Below are positions 8,723-16,732 of a stretch of DNA of 64,000 nt, piece by piece. Position 1 is the first letter of the stretch. Every line of letters begins with the position of its first letter. The translations under genes were made by a program, and so were the position numbers. The stretch is taken from positions 1,612,001-1,676,000 of the forward strand of contig OY970363.1 in the NCBI GenBank assembly GCA_963718605.1, written 5' to 3'. The DNA comes from JACCXE01 sp963718605 (GTDB lineage: Bacteria; Actinomycetota; Acidimicrobiia; Acidimicrobiales; JACCXE01). The notes below the pieces were generated by a model. That model searched no databases, was not told the origin of the DNA, and saw only the letters and a list, made by a program, of their open reading frames with translations.

Positions 8723-9942
8723 CCAAGCGGCGGCTGAATCTCTCACGGGGCATCGGATTCCTGGGGGAGGAAGAAGCCGCCGCCGTAGCCGAGGTCCTCG
8801 CGTCGCACACCTTGTTCCGTTACGACGCCCCGCTGGAAGACAGTCGGGTCGCCCGTTTCGAGGCGGCCCTGCAAGCGCGCGTGGGGGTTGACCGCGCGGT
8901 CGCCGTCTCGAGCGGCACCGCGGCGCTGCGTACTGCGCTCGCTGCGTTGGGGGTGGGCTGCGGCGACGAAGTGATCGTGCCCGCGTTCACGTTCATCGCC
9001 ACGGTGAACGCGGTGGTCACGTTGGGCGCCGTCCCCGTGTTCTGCGAGATCGACGACACCTTGAACATGGACGCGACCGATGTGGCGGCGAAGTTGTCTT
9101 CGCGCACTGTCGCGGTAATGCCGGTTCATCTTGAAAACGTCGCGGCGGATATGGACCGCATCATGGATATATCTGAGGGCGCGGGCGTGCCCGTGATCGA
9201 AGACGCGGCGCAGTCACTGGGCGCGACGTACAACGGTCGTTCGGTCGGGTCGTTCGGCGCGTTCGGGTGCTTCTCGTTGCAGGCGGCGAAGAACGTCACG
9301 TCGGGCGAGGGCGGCGCGGTGGTGACCAACGACGAGGCGCTGGGGTTGCGCGCCGCGCGCTACCAGGACCAGGGCGGCCAGTTCATTACGCAGCACGGCC
9401 GGTCGCGGGGCGGCGAGTTGGGTGTGCCCTTCGTCGGCGAGAACCTGCGCATGACCGAGATCGCGGGAGCCATCGCGGGCGTGCAGCTTTCGCGGCTCGA
9501 CCAGTTCGTGGCCGCGACGCGTGCGAACGCCGCCGCGATCGAAAAGGTGGTCGGCGACGTCGACGGCTTGACGCCGCGGCGCCGTCCCGATGCGGACGGT
9601 TCCGTGGGTACGTCGCTGACGTGGTTCGCGCCGAGCGCGGAGGTCGCCCGCTCGTTCGTTTCCGCGCTCCGCAAAGAAGGCGTGCCCTCGGCGCAGATGT
9701 ACGAAGGCAAACCCACGTACGCGACGCCGGCGATCCTCGAACGGCGCACGGCGAGTGGCAAAGGTGGACCGTGGAACTGTGCCGAGCACCCCACCGACAT
9801 CAAGTACGAACTCGGTATGTGCCCGCAGACTGAAGACCTGGTGTCGCGGTCGGTCACGGTCGGCGTAGGTGCCCAGTTCGGCGCCGACGACTGCGACTAC
9901 GTCGCCGCCGGCATCCTCAAGGTCGCCGGAGAGCTGCTGTGA
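8719..9942 (+). CDS. DegT/DnrJ/EryC1/StrS-family PLP aminotransferase
   Basis: A 407-residue fold-type I aminotransferase of the sugar aminotransferase family, which usually exchanges an amino group with a keto sugar. Motifs: substrate/cofactor loop VSSGTAALRTAL, PAFTFIATVNAV, aspartate motif VIEDAAQSLGATYNG, and the PLP lysine in SLQAAKNVTSGEGGAVV. The C-terminal half has the dimer motif NLRMTEIAGAIAGVQLSRLD. Most relatives act in biosynthesis of amino sugars; here every neighbour is catabolic, so the enzyme may run in the deaminating direction. Start ATG overlaps the stop of the binding-protein gene and its stop overlaps the next GTG, so translation is coupled on both sides. Confidence 0.9.
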   Translation: MTKRRLNLSRGIGFLGEEEAAAVAEVLASHTLFRYDAPLEDSRVARFEAALQARVGVDRAVAVSSGTAALRTALAALGVGCGDEVIVPAFTFIATVNAVVTLGAVPVFCEIDDTLNMDATDVAAKLSSRTVAVMPVHLENVAADMDRIMDISEGAGVPVIEDAAQSLGATYNGRSVGSFGAFGCFSLQAAKNVTSGEGGAVVTNDEALGLRAARYQDQGGQFITQHGRSRGGELGVPFVGENLRMTEIAGAIAGVQLSRLDQFVAATRANAAAIEKVVGDVDGLTPRRRPDADGSVGTSLTWFAPSAEVARSFVSALRKEGVPSAQMYEGKPTYATPAILERRTASGKGGPWNCAEHPTDIKYELGMCPQTEDLVSRSVTVGVGAQFGADDCDYVAAGILKVAGELL

Positions 9943-11999
9943 GGGTCCACGCCGGCGCCGCGGTCGAACTGATCACGCCGAAGCTGCCTGTCCGGCTGGC
10001 CGGCTACGGCGCCCGCAAGCACGCGGCCGAAGAAATCGCGGACGAGCTGACGGTGCGGGCGTTGTCGCTCGCGTCCCCCGAGGCGCCAGCCGAGCCCGTC
10101 TGCATGCTGATCTTCGACGTGTTGTCGTTGGACCGCACCTGGTCGCGCCCGATTCGCGACGCGGTCGCGCGCGATCTCGGCGTCGGCATCGAGCGCGTAA
10201 TGACCACGTGCATTCACACCCACGGCGGGCCGAGTTGCCAGCCCGGCACCGAGGCCCTCGGCTGGACGGTGCAAGACGGTTACCGCGAGTTCCTGATCGA
10301 GCAGGCGCGGTCCGCCGCGCGCGCCGCGGCCGCGAACGCGGTGCCTGCCGAGCTGCGCATCGCGCGCGGCGCGTTGCCCGATGGTGTCGGCATGAACCGG
10401 CGCCACCGTGAGTGGAGCCCGGCGTTTGTCGCGCTCGACGTGGTGCGGTCCGATGGAGCGGGCAGCGTGGCGACGATCGGCAACTTCGGCATGCATCCCG
10501 TCGTCACCGGGCCCGAGCACTGCGTGGTCAACGTGGACTGGGTCGGGCCCTTCCGCGACGCGCTGGGCGAGGCGCGCGGGGGTGTGCCGATCTTTCTGCA
10601 GGGCTGCGAGGGCGACATCAACCCGTCCAACACGCAGTGGGAAGTGCCCGCGGGCGAGGCGTTGAAGGCCGCCGCGCTTTTGGGCGAGCGGATGGCCGGC
10701 TCGATCAATGCGGCACTGTCTGGTGCCGTGCCGGTGACCGGTGACGGCATCCGCGTGTGGTCGCGCAACGCGTCGGTGCCCGTGGGCACCACGGTGCTGA
10801 CCACGCTGTCGCGTATGCGCAAGCGCATGGACATCGAACTACTCGAGTGGGCCTTCGGCGACGAGCACGTCGTGGGCGTACCGGGTGAAGCCACGCAGGG
10901 CATGCAGGCGCGCATCGAAGCCGCGCGCAGCATGAAACCGCTGTTCGCGGGCTTCACACCGTCGTGGCACGGCTACCTGCCCGACCCGTTCCGCATGGGC
11001 TACGAGGAGTCGATGAGCCTCGGCCGCCACGCCACCGACACGATCGCGGCCGCGCTGTCGACGCCACCCGACCAGCCGATCACGCACGCCGCGGCCGGCG
11101 CGCCCGAGAACGCGGACGTGCGCGAACTCGACACCACCCGTGGTCGTGTCGAAGTAGCGCTCGTCGGGGATTCGGGCCCGGCGGTACTGATCATCCACGG
11201 CACGCCCGGCAACTACTTGCAGGCGTTGCCGCTCGGTCACGACCTTGGTGGCGAGCACCGCGTGATTCTGCCGTCGCGTCCGGGCTACGGGCGTACGCCA
11301 ATCACGTCGGGTCGCAGCCCCGCCGAACAAGCCGCGCTCTACGCGGCCACGCTCGACGCGCTCGGCATCGAGCAGGCCGCGATCATCGGCATTTCGGGAG
11401 GCGGCCCGTCCGCCGCCGCATTTGCCGCGCACTTCCCCGAGCGGTGCTCGGCGCTGGTGATGGCGTGCGCCCTCGCGCCGCACCTGTTCCCTGTCCCCCC
11501 GAAGCTGCGCGTCGCGCTCGCGGTGCCGTACCTATGGGAGACGGTCGGCACCATCGGGCGCATCGGCGCGCGGCGCAAGCTACGTTCGGGCGCCGCCGAG
11601 GCCGACTTGCGTAAGGACCTCACCGACGCCGAACTGCGTTCGCTCGACGAGGACGCCTCGATCCGCGAGAACCTCATCGCATTCGCCCGCAGTCACGCCG
11701 ACTCGCCGGCGCCCTGGGTCGGCTTTCGCAACGATGCCGACAACATCATCGTGTCGGGTCGCAGTGGCCCGGCGGACTATTCGACTATCACCGCGCCGAC
11801 GCTGGTGATGGCGGGCGACAGCGACACGGTCGTCGACATGAACCAGGCCGAGTACTGGGCCCGAACCATCCCCGGCGCCCGGCTGCAGGTGATCAAGGGC
11901 GGCGGCCACGCCTTCCTGCTCACCCGCCGCCTGCAGTCCATCCCCGTCCTGATCTCGCATCTCACCGCCGCCCTCAGCGACCCCGGCAAATACGACTGA
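9939..11999 (+). CDS. Ceramidase-like domain fused to alpha/beta hydrolase
   Basis: A two-domain hydrolase of 686 residues. Residues 1-390 resemble the N-terminal catalytic domain of neutral/alkaline non-lysosomal ceramidases: CIHTHGGPS, GNFGMHPVVTG and LQGCEGDINPSN keep the metal-ligand and active-site pattern. Residues about 400-680 are a classic alpha/beta hydrolase: oxyanion loop IIHGTPGN, nucleophile elbow GISGGG, acid region AGDSDTVVD and histidine in GGGHAFLL. There is no signal peptide, so both activities are probably cytoplasmic. It is the last gene of the operon. The domains suggest cleavage of an amide or ester in the imported conjugate, but the substrate is unknown. GTG start overlaps the aminotransferase stop. 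Confidence 0.82.
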   Translation: MRVHAGAAVELITPKLPVRLAGYGARKHAAEEIADELTVRALSLASPEAPAEPVCMLIFDVLSLDRTWSRPIRDAVARDLGVGIERVMTTCIHTHGGPSCQPGTEALGWTVQDGYREFLIEQARSAARAAAANAVPAELRIARGALPDGVGMNRRHREWSPAFVALDVVRSDGAGSVATIGNFGMHPVVTGPEHCVVNVDWVGPFRDALGEARGGVPIFLQGCEGDINPSNTQWEVPAGEALKAAALLGERMAGSINAALSGAVPVTGDGIRVWSRNASVPVGTTVLTTLSRMRKRMDIELLEWAFGDEHVVGVPGEATQGMQARIEAARSMKPLFAGFTPSWHGYLPDPFRMGYEESMSLGRHATDTIAAALSTPPDQPITHAAAGAPENADVRELDTTRGRVEVALVGDSGPAVLIIHGTPGNYLQALPLGHDLGGEHRVILPSRPGYGRTPITSGRSPAEQAALYAATLDALGIEQAAIIGISGGGPSAAAFAAHFPERCSALVMACALAPHLFPVPPKLRVALAVPYLWETVGTIGRIGARRKLRSGAAEADLRKDLTDAELRSLDEDASIRENLIAFARSHADSPAPWVGFRNDADNIIVSGRSGPADYSTITAPTLVMAGDSDTVVDMNQAEYWARTIPGARLQVIKGGGHAFLLTRRLQSIPVLISHLTAALSDPGKYD

Positions 12000-12001
12000 C
12001 C

Positions 12002-12056
12002 TTTTTTCATTCTTGTAACCGTCAGTAGCAAAAACCCCCGCCGGGCCACTACAAGA
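12002..12056. repeat. Flanking repeat, left copy (inverted partner at 13071-13130)
   Basis: Begins three bases after the stop of the ceramidase-like gene. Over its first 39 bases it matches the reverse complement of 13092-13130 at about 36 positions; the shared core includes TCAGTAGCAAAAACCCCCG. A nine-base divergent spacer follows and then TACAAGA, which pairs with TTCTTGTA near the start of the copy, giving short terminal inverted ends. Its right end overlaps the last codons and stop of the DUF559 gene. Confidence 0.8.
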
Positions 12057-12990
12057 TTGGCGAGGGCGCCCGTTTTGTCGCGTTGCGCAGGGTGTCGCGC
12101 ACGATCCGCAGGAACTCCTCCGGGCGGCGGACGGGGATTTCCCACCAGATCCGCCGGACGGTCCAGCCGAGCCCGCGTAGCAAGTGATCGCGGGCGTCGT
12201 CTTTCGCTCGGACATCGGGCTGGAGGTGGGCGTCGCCGTCGATCTCGAAGTTGACCATCACATCGAGATACGCGATATCCATTTCGGTAAGCAGGATGCC
12301 ATCGTCGTCGTAGATCCGGTGTTGCAACGTCGGTTCTTCGAAGCCGTGCTCTCGAAGCAACGAGACCGCCATCAGCTCGCTATCCGTATCGGTGACTTCA
12401 TCGTTGGCGGCACCGACGCCGATCACGTGTCGCATGCGCCGGATCCCGTGACGCCCGCGCCGAGCGTGCGAGGCCACACACACGATCAGGTCATGCCAGG
12501 TGACGAGTTCGAGTCGACGCGCCTGTTCGACGTTGCGCGCGAGCGCTAGCGGCCCCACGTAGCGACCGAGATCCAGGAGCGTGCACGCCGGATCTGTCGT
12601 CGGGATGCCGTCTCGCATCACGGTCTTGCATTTGCCCAAGTCTTTGCTCGTGTGGACCCGGACGTCCTTGGCGTGAAAGGCCCGTCCCCTTGGGATGGAA
12701 ATTTCGACCGGCGCGTTGGGGAAGCCCCAACCGTGCAGACGCACCGCGCACATGTACGAGGCGACGGCGCCTTCTCCCGCCGCGAAGATCGCCGCGAGGA
12801 CCCGCGCCGCGTATGTCCAAGGCACTCCGGCGATCCGGTAGACACCTTCGTACACCTGCTCCCATCGTCCCGACTCGACACGGGACATCGCTAAATGCTT
12901 CGAACCGCCCGCTGCGATGACGTCGTCGAGCGTGATGAGTGAGTGCTGCTTCACCGCAACTGCGGCGAGTGTTCGATCGATGTTCTTCAT
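12049..12990 (-). CDS. AbiEi-like HTH plus DUF559 (Vsr/PD-(D/E)XK nuclease-like) protein
   Basis: A 313-residue two-part protein. The N-terminus (residues 1-80, with LITLDDVIAAGGSKHLAMSRVESGRWEQV split over two helices) is the winged-helix domain found in AbiEi-type antitoxins. The C-terminus is DUF559, a Vsr-like PD-(D/E)XK domain: DTDSELMAVSLLREHG, EMDIAYLD, NFEIDGDAHL and GWTVRRIWWEI hold the expected acidic residues. No AbiEii-type toxin partner is adjacent, so it is solitary. ATG 12990 has AAGGA eight bases upstream. The gene is bracketed by two inverted copies of one repeat and sits in an otherwise tight junction between convergent genes, so it looks like an inserted cassette. Function could be a selfish nuclease, DNA repair or defence; none is proven. 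Confidence 0.85.
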   Translation of the reverse strand: MKNIDRTLAAVAVKQHSLITLDDVIAAGGSKHLAMSRVESGRWEQVYEGVYRIAGVPWTYAARVLAAIFAAGEGAVASYMCAVRLHGWGFPNAPVEISIPRGRAFHAKDVRVHTSKDLGKCKTVMRDGIPTTDPACTLLDLGRYVGPLALARNVEQARRLELVTWHDLIVCVASHARRGRHGIRRMRHVIGVGAANDEVTDTDSELMAVSLLREHGFEEPTLQHRIYDDDGILLTEMDIAYLDVMVNFEIDGDAHLQPDVRAKDDARDHLLRGLGWTVRRIWWEIPVRRPEEFLRIVRDTLRNATKRAPSPIL

Positions 12991-13070
12991 CGAACCGTCC
13001 TTCAGCTTGCAGAGACTGAAGGGGGAAGCGGTGCGACGACTCTGGCTGGCCGGCCCAACGCCGTCAACCC

Positions 13071-13130
13071 TTCATTCTTGTATCGGCGGTCCGGGGGTTT
13101 TTGCTACTGAGGGTTACAAGAACGAAAAAG
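13071..13130. repeat. Flanking repeat, right copy (inverted partner at 12002-12056)
   Basis: Starts TTCATTCTTGTA and ends TACAAGAACGAA, which are inverted ends of one another with one mismatch. The internal CGGGGGTTTTTGCTACTGA is the reverse complement of the core of the left copy. It ends three bases before the stop codon of the BtuF-like gene, so the two repeats define the exact limits of a 1.13 kb cassette between two genes. Confidence 0.8.
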
Positions 13131-13133
13131 CAA

Positions 13134-14024
13134 CTACGCGACCCGAACGGCGTGATCGGCGTGGGGCGGTCCGAATCGATCGGGATGCAAGATCGACGCC
13201 ATCACTTCAACGCCGTCCACCACACGCGGCCCGGGCCGCACGAAGTGCGCGTCGGCGTCGACCGCCCACACCTCTGCGTTCGGGGGGAGATTGCCGTGCG
13301 CAAGCGTGGCGGCGGCGATGTCGGCCGCCGCGTCGAGGTGGTACCCGCACGGCGCGACCACCACCACCTCGGCGGGTGCCGTGGCGACGGTCGACCACTC
13401 GATCCGCTGCGAGTCCTTGCCCGGATGCGCGAGCAGCGGCTCGCCGCCGCCGAGCGTCACGAGGTCGGGCACCCAATGGCCCGCCGAAAATGGTGGGTCC
13501 GTCCACTCGAGGATCAACGTTGGGCGGCGGCGAACCCCCCGCACATCGGATGTCACGCGCAGCAACCGCTCGCGGGCATCCTCGATCACTCCGGCCGCCG
13601 CGTCGCGCGCATCGAGCACCGATCCGACACGCTCGATCGTGCCGAGCACGTCCTCAATGGAACGCGGGTCGAGCGTGACTACCTGCGCGGTGCATCCGAG
13701 GAAGTCGAGCGCCTCGTCGACTTTGTCGACGTCGACGGCGCACACCGCGCACAGGTCCTGCGTGAGAATCACTTGGGCATCGAGGTCGCGCAGCGCGTCG
13801 GCATCGAGGCGGTACAGGTCCTCGCCCGCGGCAATGCGTTCGGTCACGACGCGATCGATCTCAGCCGGCGTGAGCCCCTCGGGCAATGCCGAGGTAGATA
13901 CGACCCGCCGCTGCCGGGCCGCGGCGGGGTAGTCGCACTCGAAGGTGACGCCCACCAGGTCGTCGCCGCGTCCGATCGCAAACACGATCTCGGTTGCCGA
14001 CGGCAATAGGGACACGACGCGCAC
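13134..14024 (-). CDS. BtuF-like periplasmic-binding-fold protein
   Basis: A 296-residue protein of the cobalamin/siderophore-type binding family. It starts RVVSLLPSATEIVFAIGRGDDLVGVTFECDYP, the usual opening of BtuF-like proteins that lack a signal peptide, and has LTQDLCAVCAVD, ILEWTDPPFSAGHWVPD and VVVAPCGYHLD later. The GTG at 14024 is chosen because this is where homology begins; the longer open frame upstream is the shadow of the divergent MFS gene. No signal peptide, lipobox or BtuC/D genes are seen nearby, so a cytoplasmic or metabolic role is as likely as vitamin B12 uptake. Its stop abuts the right repeat of the DUF559 cassette. Confidence 0.82.
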   Translation of the reverse strand: MRVVSLLPSATEIVFAIGRGDDLVGVTFECDYPAAARQRRVVSTSALPEGLTPAEIDRVVTERIAAGEDLYRLDADALRDLDAQVILTQDLCAVCAVDVDKVDEALDFLGCTAQVVTLDPRSIEDVLGTIERVGSVLDARDAAAGVIEDARERLLRVTSDVRGVRRRPTLILEWTDPPFSAGHWVPDLVTLGGGEPLLAHPGKDSQRIEWSTVATAPAEVVVVAPCGYHLDAAADIAAATLAHGNLPPNAEVWAVDADAHFVRPGPRVVDGVEVMASILHPDRFGPPHADHAVRVA

Positions 14025-14063
14025 GGCAGGATCGTACGAAATCGTGCGGGTTACCTTCGTGAC

Positions 14064-15446
14064 ATGACAGTGAAGTTCGGCACGCCCAAGGGCCGTTGGG
14101 TCATTGCGGGCACCGCGCTCGGGTCGGGTGTCGCGTTCCTGGATGGCACCGTCGTCAACATCGCGTTGCCCGCGATTGCCGACGACTTCCATACTTCGCT
14201 CGCCGGCCTGCAGTGGACCGTCAACGCGTACCTCGTAATGCTGTCGGCGCTTCTGCTGCTGGGCGGAAGCCTCGGCGATCACTACGGCCGCCGCCGCATG
14301 TACGTGGTGGGCCTCATCGGTTTCACCGCCGCGTCGTTGCTGTGCGGCGTTGCCCCGAACACCCCGTTCCTGATCGGCGCCCGGGCGTTGCAGGGCGTGG
14401 GCGCGGCGCTGCTCGTGCCCGGCAGCCTGTCGATCATCGCCGCGTCCTTCGACCATCGCGATCGTGGCGCCGCGATCGGCGCGTGGTCGGGTCTCGCTGG
14501 GGTGTCGACGGCCCTCGGGCCGTTCCTCGGCGGCTGGCTGATCGAGGCTGCGAGTTGGCGTCTGATCTTTCTCATCAACGCACCGTTGGCGGGCGCCGCG
14601 ATCGCGATCGCGTTGCGCCACATTCCCGAGTCGCGCGCGCACAAAAAGCGACCACTCGACATCCCCGGCGCGCTCGTCATCACAGTGGCGCTAGCCGCGC
14701 TCAGCTACGCCGCGATCGACCACGCCGGTACCGACAGCGTCATCGCCGGCGTTCTGGGCGCGTCCGCCTTTGTCCTGTTCCTGGTGATCGAGCAGCGCAC
14801 GCAGTTCCCGATGATGCCGCTCGGCCTGTTCCGGAACCGTCAGTTCGCGGGCGGCAACCTCGTGACGCTGGCCGTGTACGCGGCGCTCAGCGGGTCGCTG
14901 TTCCTTGTCACCCTGCAACTTCAGCGCACCCTCGGCTACTCACCGCTGCGCGCCGGCGCGGCCACGGTGCCCTTCACCGTTCTCATGCTCACGCTGTCGT
15001 CGGCCGCTGGCCGCGTGGCCCAGCGCATTGGCCCCCGTCTCCCCATGACAATCGGTCCGCTGTTCGTGGCCGCCAGCCTGTTCTGGTTCAGCGCCGTCGA
15101 CCGGGGCAGCACCTATCTCGGCACCGTTTTTCCCGCGGTCGTCTGCATGGGCTTGGGCATGGCGATAACCGTGGCGCCGCTCACCGCCGCCGTGCTGGCG
15201 GACATCGACGACGAATTCACCGGCGTCGGTTCCGGCATCAACAACGCGGTGTCGCGCTTCGCCGGCCTGCTCGCGGTCGCCGCGCTCCCGGCCCTCGCCG
15301 GCATCAACGCCGGCGCGTCGCTCGAAGAAGGCCTGCGTCAGGGCTACGCCCGCGCCATGGTCATCTCGGCGGTCGTTTGCCTCGCGGGTGCCGCGATCGC
15401 CTTCGCCACGATCCGCACGGTCGTCGGGGGTAAGACAGGCACATGA
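14064..15446 (+). CDS. MFS drug exporter, DHA2 (EmrB/QacA) type
   Basis: A 460-residue proton-driven multidrug exporter with about 14 predicted membrane segments. DHA2 marks are present: LDGTVVNIALPAIADDF in helix 1, WTVNAYLV in helix 2, the loop GDHYGRRRMYVVG and the motif C region GPFLGGWLIEAASWR. The gene is divergent from the BtuF-like gene with 39 bases between starts and overlaps the following acetyltransferase gene by ATGA, so the two are co-translated. No adjacent TetR or MarR repressor is visible. The drug or metabolite exported is unknown. Confidence 0.92.
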   Translation: MTVKFGTPKGRWVIAGTALGSGVAFLDGTVVNIALPAIADDFHTSLAGLQWTVNAYLVMLSALLLLGGSLGDHYGRRRMYVVGLIGFTAASLLCGVAPNTPFLIGARALQGVGAALLVPGSLSIIAASFDHRDRGAAIGAWSGLAGVSTALGPFLGGWLIEAASWRLIFLINAPLAGAAIAIALRHIPESRAHKKRPLDIPGALVITVALAALSYAAIDHAGTDSVIAGVLGASAFVLFLVIEQRTQFPMMPLGLFRNRQFAGGNLVTLAVYAALSGSLFLVTLQLQRTLGYSPLRAGAATVPFTVLMLTLSSAAGRVAQRIGPRLPMTIGPLFVAASLFWFSAVDRGSTYLGTVFPAVVCMGLGMAITVAPLTAAVLADIDDEFTGVGSGINNAVSRFAGLLAVAALPALAGINAGASLEEGLRQGYARAMVISAVVCLAGAAIAFATIRTVVGGKTGT

Positions 15447-15742
15447 CAGACCTAAAGGTTCGCGATGAGAAGGCGCACAGCCGATTCGTTACCGAAGTCG
15501 AGGGTCGCGCCGCCCGGCTCGAGTACCGGCAGAACGCCGACCGCCTGATCCTCGTGCACACCGAGGTGCCCGATGAACTCGAAGGCCACGGCATTGGTGG
15601 CGCGCTGGTGCGGGCCGCGCTTGACCGCGCCCGAGATGAGGAACTCACGATCGTGCCGTGGTGCGAGTTCGCGCGCGGTTGGCTCGAGAAGCACCCCGAC
15701 GAAGCGGCCACTGTCGAGATCGACTGGGAATCGCAGCCGTAA
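15443..15742 (+). CDS. Small GNAT acetyltransferase, NATD1-like
   Basis: A 99-residue protein of the short GCN5-related N-acetyltransferase family (PF14542 type). It shows the beta-bulge segment ILVHTEVPDELEGHGIGGALVRAALD, which is the acetyl-CoA pyrophosphate loop, followed by IVPWCEFARGWLEKHPD. Full length for this minimal family. The ATG overlaps the stop of the DHA2 exporter gene, and the next gene starts nine bases after its stop. The natural substrate of these mini-GNATs is not established. Confidence 0.88.
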   Translation: MTDLKVRDEKAHSRFVTEVEGRAARLEYRQNADRLILVHTEVPDELEGHGIGGALVRAALDRARDEELTIVPWCEFARGWLEKHPDEAATVEIDWESQP

Positions 15743-15751
15743 GGTACGACC

Positions 15752-16732
15752 ATGACGCGTCTCGGCTACCAGATCCCGAACTTCAACTATCCCGGAGTGG
15801 ATCCGTCCGGCCTCTTTGAGGCCGTGGCCGCGCAAGCCCGGGCGGCGGACCGGTCGGGCTTCGACACGGTGCTCTTGATGGACCACTTCTACCAACTACC
15901 GATGCTGGGCCCGCCCGAGAACTACATGCTCGAGTGCTACACGACGCTCGGCGCGTTGGCCCGCGAGACGAAGAACGTGCGGCTCAGTTCGCTCGTCACC
16001 GGCAACACGTACCGCAACCCCACGCTGCTGGCCAAGATCGTCACCGCGCTCGACGTCGTTTCGAATGGCCGCGCCCAACTCGGGATCGGCGCCGGTTGGT
16101 TCGGGTTCGAACACGATGCGCTCGGCTTCGAATTCGGCACGTTCACCGACCGCTTCGAGAAGCTGGAGGAGGCCCTGCAAATCATCCTGCCCATGCTGCG
16201 CGACGAGCGCCCGTCGCTCGACGGCAAGCACTACAAGGTGAAGGACGCGATCAACCAGCCGCCGCCGGTGGGCCGCATCCCGGTGATGATCGGCGGGTCG
16301 GGCGAGAAGAAGACGCTGCGCATGGTCGCCCAATATGCCGATGAGTCCAACCTCACGTCTCCGTACGACCAGCTGCCGCACAAGCTCGAAGTGCTGGCCG
16401 GCCACTGCGAGCGACTCGGCCGCGACCGCAAAGAGATCACGCTGAGCCAACACCTCAACGTGGTCATCGCGAGTTCCCACGACGACGCTTACAAGAGCAT
16501 CGTGGAGTTTCTCGGCGGACGCGGGATGGACATCGAGTCGATGGACGAGGCCACGCGCACTCAGATCCTCAACATGCTGATCTGGGGCGACGACGACGAG
16601 GTGGGCGAGAAGCTCACCAAGGTGCTCGAACTCGGTGCCGAGGGCATCACGTTCTCGCTGCCAGGCAACGGTTGGGACCCCGACCGCGTCGAGCAGGCCG
16701 GACAGGTCGCGGCGAAAGTCTTCGGCCTTTAG
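15752..16732 (+). CDS. LLM-class F420-dependent oxidoreductase
   Basis: A 326-residue luciferase-like TIM-barrel enzyme predicted to use coenzyme F420 as hydride carrier. The order of segments is typical: GYQIPNFNYPG at the N-terminus, VLLMDHFYQLPMLG, LSSLVTGNTYRNPTLLAK, LGIGAGWFGFEHDALGFEFG and IPVMIGGSGEKKTLRM. The C-terminal part is full length. Substrate unknown. It follows the acetyltransferase by nine bases and converges on a GH5 gene, the two stops sharing two bases. Confidence 0.9.
   Translation: MTRLGYQIPNFNYPGVDPSGLFEAVAAQARAADRSGFDTVLLMDHFYQLPMLGPPENYMLECYTTLGALARETKNVRLSSLVTGNTYRNPTLLAKIVTALDVVSNGRAQLGIGAGWFGFEHDALGFEFGTFTDRFEKLEEALQIILPMLRDERPSLDGKHYKVKDAINQPPPVGRIPVMIGGSGEKKTLRMVAQYADESNLTSPYDQLPHKLEVLAGHCERLGRDRKEITLSQHLNVVIASSHDDAYKSIVEFLGGRGMDIESMDEATRTQILNMLIWGDDDEVGEKLTKVLELGAEGITFSLPGNGWDPDRVEQAGQVAAKVFGL

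Noticed and set aside
12049..12990. A complete AbiE-type toxin-antitoxin operon
   Set aside because: Only the AbiEi-like winged helix is present, fused to DUF559; there is no adjacent nucleotidyltransferase-type toxin gene.
14025..14642. N-terminal extension of the BtuF-like frame
   Set aside because: Composition is that of an antisense shadow of the DHA2 exporter; homology begins at GTG 14024.
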